From Diploscapter coronatus (taxonomy: Eukaryota; Nematoda; Chromadorea; Rhabditida; Rhabditidae), in the NCBI GenBank assembly GCA_964036155.1, contig OZ038422.1:49871201-49935200 (forward strand): a stretch of DNA of 64,000 nt, written 5' to 3'. Under the pieces are notes generated by a model. That model was not told the origin of the DNA. It made no database searches and saw only the letters and a list, made by a program, of their open reading frames with translations. Positions 52,256 to 64,000 of this stretch are shown here, in pieces (position 1 is the stretch's first letter; the number at the start of each line of letters is the position of its first letter). The position numbers and the translations under genes are program-made.

Positions 52256-55200
52256 ATGGCTCACCCGAATCCCGACGCCTTCGAAAACGATGCTGGGTAC
52301 CCCTACCTTGCCGTATCCCGCGAGGAGAAGGCCGCTTCTGCTGGCCGACCCTTCGACTCCAAGAAGAACGTCTGGGTCCCCGATGCTGAAGACGGTAAGA
52401 TTTTAATGTATAATAATTATTACTATGTATCACAAGTTGTAATGCGAATTTTCAAGAGTTTCTCAAATTTAAAACCTTCAGATTCAGTTTTTTTTTTTTT
52501 AAATATCCTTCAAACATTTGAATCATTTAGTGAGAATTTCAAACACCCCTATGAATTTCTTCATATCCATATGACACATTAAAATGCCTATGCTTCATTA
52601 TATGATCATCATCGCAGTTTAGTTCGAAGTTGCCTACTCCTCCACAGAATTTATGCAATTTAGCGCTTATTTGTATAGTTTTTGGTTCATATTTCACATT
52701 TTAAACCGAACCTAGTACTTTTATATTATTACTTTATTTTTTCGTTTAGTGCTATCCTTCTAAACAGTTATCACATGTTCCTGAAAGTAAGTGTGAAAGT
52801 AATAATCCTCGAAATTGCATCATTCACTACAACAAAAAGCGCGCCTATTTTAAATCGCAACTTATTTTTTGTAACTTGAGACGTTTTTGCTTGCTGCTTA
52901 GCGCTCGAAGCTCTATGGAGCACGTGTATTTTGAGTTCGTTGCAAAATGTAGGTAGATTGACCTAGGAGAAGAAGGAGTAGGTGATAAGTCGAGGGATAT
53001 ATGCAGGTCTCTAAGATCCAAAATGTGACAACTGACTGAGATTTAGCGGATTACTCATATTCTCTCATTTTCTAGAACTATTTCCTACCTTCTGACAGCT
53101 CAAAACATCCCCAACCCACTCGTTTTCAGCTCCAAAGAATCAGTAAAAATAGCAAAATCATAATCTTGTTTTGCGGAAAGCTGATCGCATATCAACTTAC
53201 ATCAGTTTTGTTGTCTATCTCGAAATTACCGTAATTCAGATCAAATTTTACTTCCATTGATCAAAAATTGTATCTATTTTCGAATTGCGCTTTTTTCAGC
53301 ATGCCACGAAAGTTTCTGCAGAGCAGAGAAATTTTGCTAGTTTTTTGTTTCGAGCTTTTGTCCTCCAGGCCATTATAAAGAGGGTCCTCCTCCAGCTCGG
53401 AAGAAATATTGAAGATTCATCAGAGAGAGCAAAGATACAACTTTACAACCCGTACGCACCGATAGGTGATAGATAACAGGGGAAACGAGAGAGTTGAAAG
53501 AGGAAAATATAAACTGCCAGGGGCATCATATCATAGGGCCTACGCGCCATCTATCAGATGGGCAGGAGACTATGTGATTTGGAGAGACGCAAAGGAGGGT
53601 GAGAGAGCGATGAGCTTCACAATGGCATCTCAGCATTGTAATCGGCTGCCAGCAAAGACTGAAAATCCTGCAGGAGTAGCAAAGAGAGATAATGAATGGC
53701 ACAATTTTGTATATCCGGGGATCGGGAAAAAATCTTGCTAAAGACAGAAAATAACTAGAAACGTTTACTCCATGATAAAGTGTTTTCTTCAGCAATATCT
53801 TTACTCCAATAATCCTTGATCAAAGATAATGAAGGCTTCATTCGGTTATCAATATTGTGTAAACTCAAGCACATATTTTCCTCCGCATTCTGACCATATC
53901 ACCCTCTTGACTAATAGAGAAATTCCACCTTGAAAATTCGCACACAAAAATATTCAAAAGTATTGACTTTCAAGTGTAGTCACATACAAAACAGCTGATA
54001 GCTGAGGAAGTAAAATGAAACGATTTTTTGCCGGTTTGCAGGCTTCGTCGCCGGCGAAATTCAATCCGTTGCTGGTGACCAAGTGACTGTGGTCACCGTC
54101 AAGGGCAATCAGGTAAATAACTGAGAAATACCCAACTATACAAATCAACTACAAAAAGAAATATGACCTATTTATGTCGTATCAGAACAAAAAATGATCT
54201 TCATGCAAGTCAATACCACAATTCAATTTATCTTAGACCTTCACCGTGCAAGTTACTCAAGAGAAACAGACTGTTTTTGCAGAGCAGATTACAAATCGAA
54301 TTATTCCAGGTCACCGTGAAGAAGGATGAAGCCCAAGAGATGAATCCGCCCAAGTTCGACAAGACCGAGGACATGGCCAACTTGACCTTCCTGAATGAAG
54401 CCTCCGTGTTGGCTAACTTGAAGGACCGTTACAAGGACATGATGATCTACGTAATAATTGCTACTTATAAACTCATCAGCTAACATAAATGCTAAAATCT
54501 AGAAATTGCAACTCACATATCACTTTGTAGTCTTATCATGCCCTACAAGATGATGCCAATTTAATAGTTTATTACCTATCTTCAGACCTATTCCGGTCTT
54601 TTCTGCGTCGTCATCAACCCCTACAAGCGTCTGCCCATCTACACCGAGTCCGTCATCAAGCACTACATGGGCAAGAGACGTAACGAGATGCCGCCTCACC
54701 TGTTCGCCACCTCCGATGAGGCATACAGAAACATGGTCATGGACAAGGAGAATCAGTCCATGCTCATTACCGGAGAGTCCGGCGCCGGAAAGACTGAGAA
54801 CACCAAGAAAGTAGGGGTTTTGTTGGAGAACTTCAGGCAATCCAAGAATATTCCAGGTCATTTCGTACTTCGCCATCGTCGGTGCCACCCAGCAGGCCGC
54901 TGAGAAGACCAAGACCGAAGGCCAGAAGGGAGGTACCCTCGAGGAGCAGATCGTTCAGACCAACCCTGTCCTGGAAGCTTTCGGTAACCCAACAAACAAG
55001 ACCAAGAAAAGTGGGGAAATTCAGGTAACGCCAAGACCGTGCGTAACAACAACTCGTCGCGTTTCGGAAAGTTCATCCGTACCCACTTCTCGAAAGAGGG
55101 TAAACTCGCCGGTGGTGACATTGAGCACTACCTGCTCGAGAAGTCTCGTGTCGTCAGACAGGCTCCCGGAGAGCGTTGCTACCACATCTTCTACCAGATC

Positions 55201-58200
55201 ATGTCCGGTCACGACCCCAACTTGCGCTCCAAGCTCAAGCTCACCAACGAGGTGTCCTACTACCACTTCTGCTCCCAGGCAGAGCTCACCATCGAGGGCG
55301 TCGATGATAAGGACGAGATGAGACTCACTCAGGTACCCAGGAATAGTTGAATGGTTCAGATTATGTCAATTTCAGGAAGCCTTCGACATCATGGGCTTCG
55401 AAGATTCGGAGACCAATGACCTGTACCGCTCCGTTGCCGGTATCATGCACATGGGTGAGATGAAGTTCAAGCAGCGCCCTCGTGAAGAGCAGGCCGAGGC
55501 CGATGGTGAGGAGGATGCTAGCAACGCCGCTTTCAATCTCGGCGTGAATCACGAAGAGTTGCTCAAGGTATAGTTTCAGAGGTCAGAAAAATTGGGCAAA
55601 ATTGCCATTTTAGGCTCTGACCAAGCCTCGTGTCCGTGTCGGTACCGAGTGGGTCAACAAGGGTCAGAACTTGGAGCAGGTCAGCTGGGCTGTCTCCGGT
55701 CTGGCCAAGGCCATCTACGCCCGCATGTTCCGATGGCTCATTGAGCGGTGATTTAAAGAAAAATAGCTTAGAGATAGTGGCGAAATTCCAGTTGCAACAA
55801 GACCCTCGACGCCAAGGCCATTGAGCGTCGCTTCTTCATCGGTGTGCTCGATATCGCCGGATTCGAGATTTTCGACCTGAACTCGTTCGAGCAGCTGTGG
55901 ATTAACTTCGTCAACGAGCGTCTGCAGCAATTCTTCAATCACCACATGTTCGTCCTCGAGCAGGAAGAGTACAAGCGTGAGGGTATCGCTTGGACATTCA
56001 TTGACTTCGGTCTCGATCTGCAGGCTTGCATCGAGCTCATTGAGAAGGTAGCCGCGTAAAATTTCCACAAACTGAACAAATCCATATTTTCAGCCTCTCG
56101 GTATCATCTCGATGCTCGACGAAGAGTGCATCGTGCCGAAGGCTACGGACATGACCTATGTGCAGAAGCTGCTCGACCAGCATCTTGGCAAGCACCCCAA
56201 CTTCCAGAAGCCCAAGCCACCCAAGGGCAAGCAGGCCGAGGCTCACTTCGCCATTGTCCATTACGCAGGTAAGTTGGCAAAAATCGCGAAATTTCCAATG
56301 AACCTAATTTAGGAACTGTGCGCTACAATGCCTCGAACTTCCTCGAGAAGAACAAGGATCCGCTCAACGACACTGCAGTTGCACTGCTCAAGAAGTCCGA
56401 TGGCGTGAAGCTGCAGAACGATATCTGGGAAGACTACATGACCCAGGAGGAGGCTGCCGAGGCCGCTAAGTCTGGAACTGGCGGTGGCAAGAAGAAGGGC
56501 AAGTCTGCCTCGTTCATGACTGTCTCCATGATCTACAGAGAGTCTCTGAACAAGCTCATGGGAATGCTTTACCAGGTTGGGATGTTCGAGAACTGAAGCA
56601 AAAAAGGCATTTTTAGACCCACCCTCACTTCATCCGTTGCATCATCCCCAACGAGAAGAAACAGTCCGGTGTCATCGACTCTGCTCTCGTGCTGAATCAG
56701 CTGACTTGCAACGGTGTGCTTGAGGGCATTCGTATCTGCCGTAAAGGTTTCCCCAACAGAATGGTCTACGACGACTTCAAGCACCGTTACGCCATCCTGG
56801 CTGCCGACGCCGCTAGGGATCCTGATGAGAAGAAGGCATGAAAGATAGATTTTAGCAAATCTTGAACGCTGAATATTTTAGGCATCGGTTGGTATCACCG
56901 ACAAGCTCGTCTCCGAGGGCAACCTCAACGACGAAGAATTCAAGATCGGTAACACGAAGGTGTTCTTCAAGGCCGGTATTCTCGCCCGTCTTGAGGACAT
57001 CCGTGACGAGATCCTCGGAAAGATCATGACCAACTTCCAGGCCAGAATCAGGCATGCAAAATTTGTCAGATAAAAATCATAGAAGAGTTTAGATCGTACT
57101 TGGGACTCAAGGATCTCAAGAGAAGATACGACCAACAGATGGGTCTGCTCGTCGTCCAGCGCAACGTCCGTGCCTGGTGCACTCTGCGCACCTGGGAATG
57201 GTTCAAGCTCTTCGGAAAAGTAAGCAGTTATAATCTTTACGACTTGGCCGTTAGATCCGTTAGAAAATCTGCAGAATGGCATTTGTTGAGTGATTTGTAG
57301 GATTGCCAGATGTTCGTTCGATTATTAGTCTGAGGATCTCGAAACTCATTGGGTATCTTCCTAACACACTTATCGATGAAATTTCAGGTCAAGCCCATGC
57401 TCAAGGCCGGAAAGGAGCAGGAGGCGATGGGAGCCCTTGCCGACAAGATCAAGGAGCTCGAAGATGCCGTTGCCAAGGGTGAGATCGCCCGCAAGGAACT
57501 CGAGACTCAGGTAAATAAGAAAACCTTCCGCAGTTTTAAAGTGAAAAGTTTAGGTTGCCTCCCTCGTCGAGGAGAAGAATCAACTCTTCCTCAATTTGGA
57601 GAAGGAGAAGGCCAACCTGCAGGTAACTTAATCGTAAACCGCATTTCGAAAACTATTAACGTGGCTTTAGGATGCCGAGGAGCGCAACAACAAGCTCACT
57701 GCTCTCAAGGCTGACCTCGAAAAGCAGCTGACCAACATCACCGACAGACTGGCTGACATGGAAGAGCGCAATGAAGATCTGCAGGTACCATACTACCTCT
57801 GAGTCAGACAAAAAAGAAACAATGAATTTAATAATTACAGAGACAAAAGAAGAAGGCCGATCAGGAAATCTCCGAGACCAAGAAGAAGGTCCAAGACCTC
57901 GAGGTTTCCCTCAAGAAGCTCGAGTCCGAGAAGCAGACCAGAGACCACAACATTCGCTCTCTGCAGGACGAAATGGCCAACCAGGATGAGGCCTTGGCCA
58001 AGACTAACAAGGAGAAGAAGCAACAGGAAGAGCAGAACCGTAAGCTGATGGAAGACCTTCAGGTATTGTACAATTCATTTCTAAAAAAATGTTTTTTTTT
58101 GTTTTTAAATCCTATGAATATAATTGCAGGCCGAAGAAGACAAGGTCCACCACATGGAGAAGGTTCGTCAGAAGCTCGAGTCCCAGATGGATGACCTCGA

Positions 58201-61200
58201 GGATACCATCGAACGCGAGAAGAGATCCAGACAGGACCTCGAAAAATCGAAGAGAAAGGTCGAGGGAGAACTCAAGGTAAGATATTTGCTAATGTTAGAA
58301 AATACAGGGTGCGCAATAATACTGTTACATCTATTTTCGGACCTACGAATCCATAGCAATGAAATCACTCTAGAAAATTTTGATGACCTAAAATAGCATT
58401 GATCTATAGGCTCAACAATTTAAAAGATCTTTCCGTGATATTTTAGATAATATGAAATTTTGGCTTTGAAAATCAAATGAATCGAAGATTGTTTGATCAA
58501 AATTCATAATACGATGAATTCCAATTAAAAAGTTGTGTGAAAAATTAGTCGGTTCTCTGCCAAATTATTTTTATAGCGTTTATCCATATCTAATCTATCC
58601 GTTATTGAAGAGAAATTTCATTCAATAACTATCTGAAGTCTTTTAGCGCTATTTGATGAAGACTATGAATTGGGGCTGTTGTTATAAATCGAGGTACTAA
58701 TGAAAAAGGGTATGACCAACTGCGACAAACGATAGTTCAACTTCTTTGTCATGTATTAGCGGTTATTACTAGCAAAAACGTGCCATAAATCATGCGTTCT
58801 AAATTAATTGACGAAACGTCTCCAAGAATGTAGCAGCATTTCTTGCGTTCCCTCTATAATTGCAAATGAATCCTGAAGGTAGTACTTCTGTTTTCAGGTC
58901 GCTCAGGAGAACATCGATGAGATCACCAAGCAGAAGAATGACCTCGAGAACAACCTCCGCAAGAAGGAAGCTGATCTCCACCAACTCAGCTCCAAACTCG
59001 AGGAGGAACAGTCCCTCGTTGCCAAGCTCCAGAAGCAGATCAAGGAGCTGCAGGCCAGAATCGCCGAACTCGAAGACGAGCTCGAGAACGAGCGCGGATC
59101 TCGCTCCAAGTCCGACAGAACTCGCGCCGACCTTCAGCGCGAGTTGGAAGAGATCAGCCAGCGCCTGGAGGAACAAGGCGGAGCTACTGCTGCTCAACTC
59201 GAGGCCAACAAGAAGCGCGAGGCTGAACTCGCCAAGCTGCGCCGTGACGCTGAGGAGCAGAACCTGAATCACGAGACCCAGCTGTCTGCCCTTCGCAAGA
59301 AGCACAACGATGCCGTCGGAGAGCTGACTGACCAACTCGAGCAACTCCAGAAGCTGAAGGCCAAGGCTGATGCTGAGAAGGCCAAGTTCATGCGCGACTT
59401 CGAAGAAGCCCAGGCCGCTGCTGATTCTGAGGCTCGCTCCAAGTCCGATGTGGAGAAGGCTCTCAAGCAGATGGAAATCCAATACTCTGAGATCCAGTCC
59501 AAGTGCGATGAGCAGTCCCGTCAGCTGTCTGACTTCGCTGCACTCAAGAACCGTCTGAACAACGAAAATGGTGACTTGGGCCGTCAATTGGAAGACCTCG
59601 AGAATCAGCTGAACAGCCTTCACCGTCTGAAGTCGACCCTGTCCTCGCAGCTCGAGGAGGCCAAGCGCAGCCTGGACGAGGAGACCCGTGAGAGACAAGC
59701 CCTTGCCGCTCAGGTCAAGAACTTCGAACACGAGAACGACAACCTCCGTGAACAGCTGGATGAGGAAGGCGAAGCCAAGGCCGAACTGACCAGACAGATC
59801 AGCAAGCTCAACGCCGAAATCCAGCAGTGGAAAGCAAGATTCGAAAGCGAAGGACTGTCGAAGCTCGACGAGATCGAGGAGGCCAAGCGCAAGCTCCAGC
59901 AGAAGGTCCAGGAATTGACCGATGCCAACGAGACCGCCTTCGCCAAGATCGGATCTCTGGAGAAGACTCGCCACAAGCTCATGCAAGATCTCGATGACGC
60001 TCAGGTATGCCTTTTGCAAAATTCTCCTTCGAGATGGGGGGATGGATTTTACCCCGTTTTCCAAACAAATGTTTCCTTATCATATTGATAGTTCCTACGG
60101 GATTTAAAAAAGAAGCCATACAGCTCTGAAAGCGAGGAAATAGATTGATTGAAAAACGGCGTACAACAAACTAAAATATTTCCAAAAAGTCGTTTATAAA
60201 TATGTTCTAGGTCGATGTCGAGCGTGCTGCTGCCTATGCTGCCGCTCTGGAGAAGAAGCAGAAGGGCTTCGACCGCATCGTCGAAGAATGGAAGAAGAAG
60301 GCCGACGACTTGGCTAGCGAGCTTGATGCTGCCCAGCGTGACAACCGCAATCTCGCCACCGATCTGTTCCGCGCCAAGACCGCCAACGATGAACTCTCCG
60401 AGCATCTCGAGGGAGCTCGCCGCGAGAACAGCCAGCTGGCCCAGGAAGTCAAGGACTTGACCGACCAGCTTGGAGAGGGAGGCCGCTCTGTCCACGAACT
60501 GCAGAAGATCGTCCGCAGACTCGAATTGGAGAAGGAAGAGCTCCAGGTAGAATAGCCAGAAACTGGATTCGAAAACTAAAACAACCATGAATCTGATATT
60601 GCAGAAGGCTTTGGACGAGGCCGAGGCCGCTTTGGAGGCCGAAGAATCGAAGGTCCTGCGCGCCCAGATCGAAGTTTCGCAGATCCGCTCCGAGATCGAG
60701 AAGCGCATCCAGGAGAAGGAGGAGGAGTTCGAGAACACTCGCAAGAACCACCAGAGAGCTCTCGAATCCATGCAGGTAAGACATTGCTGGAGTTTCTGGG
60801 AAAATCAAACACTCGTAGGCCACTCTCGAAGCCGAGACCAAGCACAAGGAGGAGGCTCTGCGCATCAAGAAGAAGCTCGAGTCGGACATCAACGAGCTCG
60901 AGATCGCCTTGGACCACGCCAACAGAGCCAACGCCGATGCTCAGAGAACCATCAAGAAGTACATCGAGACGGTGCGCGAGTTGCAGCTGCAGGTTGAGGA
61001 CGAGCAGAGACAGAAGGATGAAATCAGGTGTGCAAACATTTTCCCTAAAACCAATGAAGTTCGACTTTCAGAGAGCAGCTCCTGTCTTCGGAGAGACGCA
61101 ACGCTCTTCTGCAGCAGGAGAAGGACGAGCTTGCTCAGGTACCATTTTCATGAAGTTGAAAATATCAATGAACCTGACTTCAGCAAGCCGAAGCTGCCGA

Positions 61201-62129
61201 GCGCGCTAGACGCAACGCTGAGGCTGATGCTATCGAGCTTCGTGAGCAGAACAACGACCTGAACAACCAGCTCAACGCTGTCAATGGAGTCAAGAGAAAA
61301 CTCGAAGGAGAGCTCCAGGCCATGCACGCCGAACTGGACGAGGCTCTGGCTGAACTCAAGAACGCCGACGAAATGGGCAAGAAGGTGGGCAGCTCAGAGC
61401 GAATCTTATGTGGACCAACCAAGTTTTTAGGCTGCCGCCGACGCAGCCCGTCTGGCTGAGGAGCTCCGTCAAGAACAGGAGCACAGCATGCACGTCGAGA
61501 GAATCAGAAAGGGATTGGAGGTCCAGATCAAGGAGATGCAGGTCAGACTCGACGAAGCCGAAGCCGCTGCCCTCAAAGGAGGAAAGAAGATCATCGCTCA
61601 ACTCGAAGCCAGAATTCGCAGTCTCGAACAGGAACTCGATGGCGAACAGAGGTATTCAAAAAAACCCAGAAATGTTCTGCAATTTTCTGCAAATTTTGCA
61701 AATTTTCAGACGCCACCAGGATACCGACAAGAACTGGCGCAAGGCCGAACGCCGCGTCAAGGAGGTCGAATTCCAGGTCGAGGAGGACAAGAAGAACGCT
61801 GAGCGACTCACCGAGCTCATCGACAAACTCCAGACCAAACTCAAGGTCTTCAAGCGACAGGTTGAAGAGGCTGTAAGTGTCTGCGTCATCGAAACACTTG
61901 ATGGTTCCTGAATTTGCAGGAAGAAGTTGCCGCCACGAACTTGGGCAAATACAAGCAGCTGCAAGCGCAGTTGGATGACTCCGAGGAGCGTGCCGATATC
62001 GCTGAGAACGCCCTGTCGAAGATGCGCAACAAGATCCGCGCCTCTGCGTCGGTCATGCCCGCCGACAGCAGCCTCGCGCACTCCGCCTCCACCGTCTTCC
62101 GATCAACGTCCACTGCTCGCTTCAACTAA
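52256..62129 (+). CDS. myo-3: Muscle myosin heavy chain, MHC A (MYO-3)-like
   Basis: About 28 exons, roughly 1,960 residues: the usual length of a sarcomeric class II heavy chain. Exon 1 (52256-52394) is split from the rest by a 1.65-kb intron. Motor landmarks are complete: P-loop [13 protein letters not shown] (about 54771), switch 1 [10 protein letters not shown] (about 55045), switch 2 DIAGFEIFD (about 55850), loop 2 GGGKKKGKS (about 56481), the reactive-thiol region [14 protein letters not shown] and an IQ-type [13 protein letters not shown]. The coiled-coil rod runs from about 57390 to 62040, including one long exon at 58899-60003. The tail is the non-helical [17 protein letters not shown] region. 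The N-terminus [14 protein letters not shown], then [20 protein letters not shown], resembles my memory of C. elegans MYO-3 and differs from UNC-54, hence the symbol. The product forms thick filaments of body-wall-type muscle. AATAAA at 62553 ends the transcript. Confidence 0.9.
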
Positions 62130-62942
62130 ACACAACGCCGTCATCGCTTGCCTAACCATATTCTATCATCACAAATTTCGTAGTCCCTAACTCCTCGAGC
62201 AATCCAATCTTGACTACGAAATTTTATATCATTCTCTGTTCAAAATCCACCATTTATCTTCGTGTTATCCGAAAAAAACAAAAATCATAAAAATTGTTTC
62301 TCCAAACAATACTCTGCTTGTATCAAAATGGTTTCCCAAACTTAATCTATTATTCCCCGCTCGCAAAATTTACATGTTTTTAAGATATGATAAGATCTAA
62401 ACCGCCATCTCTCGCTCAACCACACATTACATCACCATTCTTGTTACCTTTTCCTTTAGTAATTTGCCTGAGTGCCTCTAGTCTTTTCTAGTATTTTGCA
62501 ATCGTGTGTATCATAATCAAATGGCCATCAATACTCTTTGAACATTTTTCATAATAAAGTGTGTTCTGAACATATTTATTGCATCGTCGTTCGTCGTCGT
62601 GGTCGTATACATAAAACTTTCATTCATCAAATAACATGTTCCATTATTCAGCAGCACAAACCAAAATGCAACATTTACACAATTAAGCACCATTAACAGT
62701 AGCCTAGTTGATTGGTTTACTCTAACTGGTAGAAACCGGATATGTGATTTGATGCGATAAAGAAAGCGCAAAGCGGCTTTTCTCCGACCAAATTGGGGTC
62801 ACTCGCCTCAAGGCAGCTTGCAGTAACCTGTTGGTCTCCTTATCAAGTAGTCGAGTTAGCGACCTCTTTCTCGAGAGTGAAAGCCATCATTTCTCGCTTT
62901 CTCCTCTGCTTTCATTAGCTGGCCATATTTTTCAGGACGCTA
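62130..62942. other. Gap between the myosin gene and the last gene
   Basis: About 800 bp. AATAAA at 62553-62558, some 420 bp past the stop, is the likely end of the myosin transcript. A TTTTTCAG at about 62928-62935 just before the next ATG is a candidate trans-splice acceptor. No other gene is seen. Confidence 0.5.
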
Positions 62943-64000
62943 ATGATGATCCGGGTTGTTTCCTTACTTCTTGCGCTGTGTTCACCAGCGCACATGATCT
63001 TCTTCCCAACGATGGGTGGTGGGTCCTCTTGCTGTTGTGGATGCTCTCAACCTCAGCCGTCGTACTGTGGGTGTGCTCAGCCGATGTGCGCTCCTGCACC
63101 CGCTTGTCCAGGTACATAATAAACTTTCACTTCTGAGATACTATTGCTAATCACCAGTTTGCACCCCCTGTGCTCCGGCACCAGTCTGTGCGCCTCAAGT
63201 GGTCTACCAGTCGTCTCCATGCGGCTCTGGATGTGGTTCTGGTAATCTCTTCAAATAGGAAACTCACGCAGAGTTCATCCCAGGAGGCTCCTACGCTCAG
63301 CCACCTTCCTACATGACAGCGCCGGCGCCGTCGTACGCATCTTCATACCAGCCACCGTCTTCATATTCTTCTCCGGTGATTCCTCCTCCTCCTCCTCCTC
63401 CTCCGTCGTACGCTGGATCAGCGCCCTCGTCCTCGTCCTATGGCGTCTCTGGACCTGCCCCGTATTCTTCTGGGCCTCAGGTGCAAGTATCTGCATCCTC
63501 CTACTCACCACAAGGACCTCCGCCGAGCAATATTCAATATAATCAGAATCCACCAGGTTTCGAGGTGTAATTGCATTTTTAAGAAGGCGTTTTTTTCCAG
63601 GAACGAGCTACCAGGCTGACGAAGTATTGCAAAGCTCTTCATCATTGTCGAATTCGGACAAACTCATTAGTGAACCAGAATCTACCCGGGTTTTCCGCGC
63701 AAATCAAGTATTTTTTAATTGCCGAAACTCTTCTATTTGAAATTATAGCTATGCGACAACCAACCAGTGAAGTATATCTTCCTGAAGAAGAAGAAGGGTG
63801 ATGCTCACCCCGATAACATGTCCTTAGAGGAAATGGAGCAAATTCAGGTGAGTTTTATTATTTCATACCAAAATAGCAGACGGTTCCTGCAGGTTGACAC
63901 CCAATTACCCATCCAAGAGTCCACCGCATCTCCTCTGTCGTTCAACGACCAGTTCGACCTGGCAAAGACTGTGGCACATTTCGATGGTATTAATTTAGAG
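62943..64000 (+). CDS. Cys/Pro-rich secreted nematode protein, 3' end outside the window
   Basis: At least six exons, cut by the window edge. The start MMIRVVSLLLALCSPAHMIFF reads as a signal peptide. Next come a Cys-rich block (SSCCCGCSQPQPSYCGCAQP, then CAPAP and CTPCAPAPVCAPQ repeats), a Tyr/Ser/Pro-rich stretch with eight consecutive prolines (63382-63405), and, after 63600, a Ser-rich and then charged region (FLKKKKGDAHPDNMSLEEME). The Cys-rich opening is like that of ground-like (grl) and other cuticle-associated secreted proteins, but no ground-like domain is visible before the edge, so I give no family. The later exons are less certain. A TTTTTCAG about seven bases before the ATG suggests a spliced leader. 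Role unknown; extracellular location is inferred. Confidence 0.7.

Noticed and set aside
53285..53741. Open frames inside the first myosin intron
   Set aside because: Purine-rich sequence with no family motif; treated as intron.
54520..54912. 130-codon minus-strand open frame
   Set aside because: Antisense to myosin motor exons, including the P-loop; no independent support.
58799..60064. 421-codon open frame on the minus strand, Leu-rich
   Set aside because: It is the mirror of the long myosin rod exon (58899-60003). Codon bias and heptad repeats keep the antisense frame open, and the plus-strand frame is unmistakable myosin.

Overview
The window looks like a chromosome segment of a nematode, most likely a rhabditid relative of Caenorhabditis rather than C. 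elegans itself. The reasons are an AT-rich background, short introns (often 45-60 bp) ending in TTTTCAG, candidate trans-splice acceptors just upstream of start codons, and proteins that resemble nematode families closely. Eleven complete or nearly complete genes and one gene cut by the right edge can be reconstructed by joining exons. They are, in order: a rhodopsin-type neuropeptide GPCR (-), an alpha-type nicotinic acetylcholine receptor subunit (+), SRP14 (-), glutaminyl cyclase (-), TIM50/scpl-4 (-), VPS39 (+), PACS (-) with a Na+/K+-ATPase beta subunit gene (+) nested inside one of its introns, PRMT1 (+), Mediator subunit 17 (+), a GTPBP1/2-type GTPase (+), a muscle myosin heavy chain closest to MYO-3 (+), and the start of a Cys/Pro-rich secreted protein (+).

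Layout. Bases 1-3720 hold the GPCR, with a MITE-like inverted repeat in one intron. Bases 3.7-10.1 kb show no gene. Bases 10.1-12.4 kb hold the receptor channel. Bases 13.1-20.5 kb hold three minus-strand housekeeping genes (SRP14, glutaminyl cyclase, TIM50); TIM50 is head-to-head with vps-39, with 418 bp between the two start codons. Bases 20.9-25.8 kb are vps-39. Bases 26.6-33.7 kb are pacs-1 plus the nested pump gene. Bases 35-42.7 kb are prmt-1 and mdt-17 in tandem, which is also the arrangement I remember for C. elegans. Bases 43.9-48.2 kb are the GTPase, followed by about 4 kb without a gene upstream of the myosin (52.3-62.1 kb).

The genes do not form one pathway; this is ordinary eukaryotic gene order. 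VPS39 (HOPS tethering) and PACS (sorting of acidic-cluster cargo) both act in membrane traffic. SRP14 and TIM50 act in protein targeting. PRMT1 and MED17 act in gene expression. The GPCR, receptor channel, pump subunit and myosin act in nerve and muscle.

The most unusual points are: the opposite-strand pump gene that almost fills a 2.8-kb PACS intron; a pump beta subunit with a cytoplasmic N-terminus of about 124 residues, rich in charge; two predicted GC-AG introns; mdt-17 introns full of TTTGGTA/TACCAAA motifs; several MITE-like elements inside introns; a GTPase lacking the usual catalytic histidine; and an awkward exon junction in vps-39. I found no CRISPR array, bacterial-type system or viral gene.
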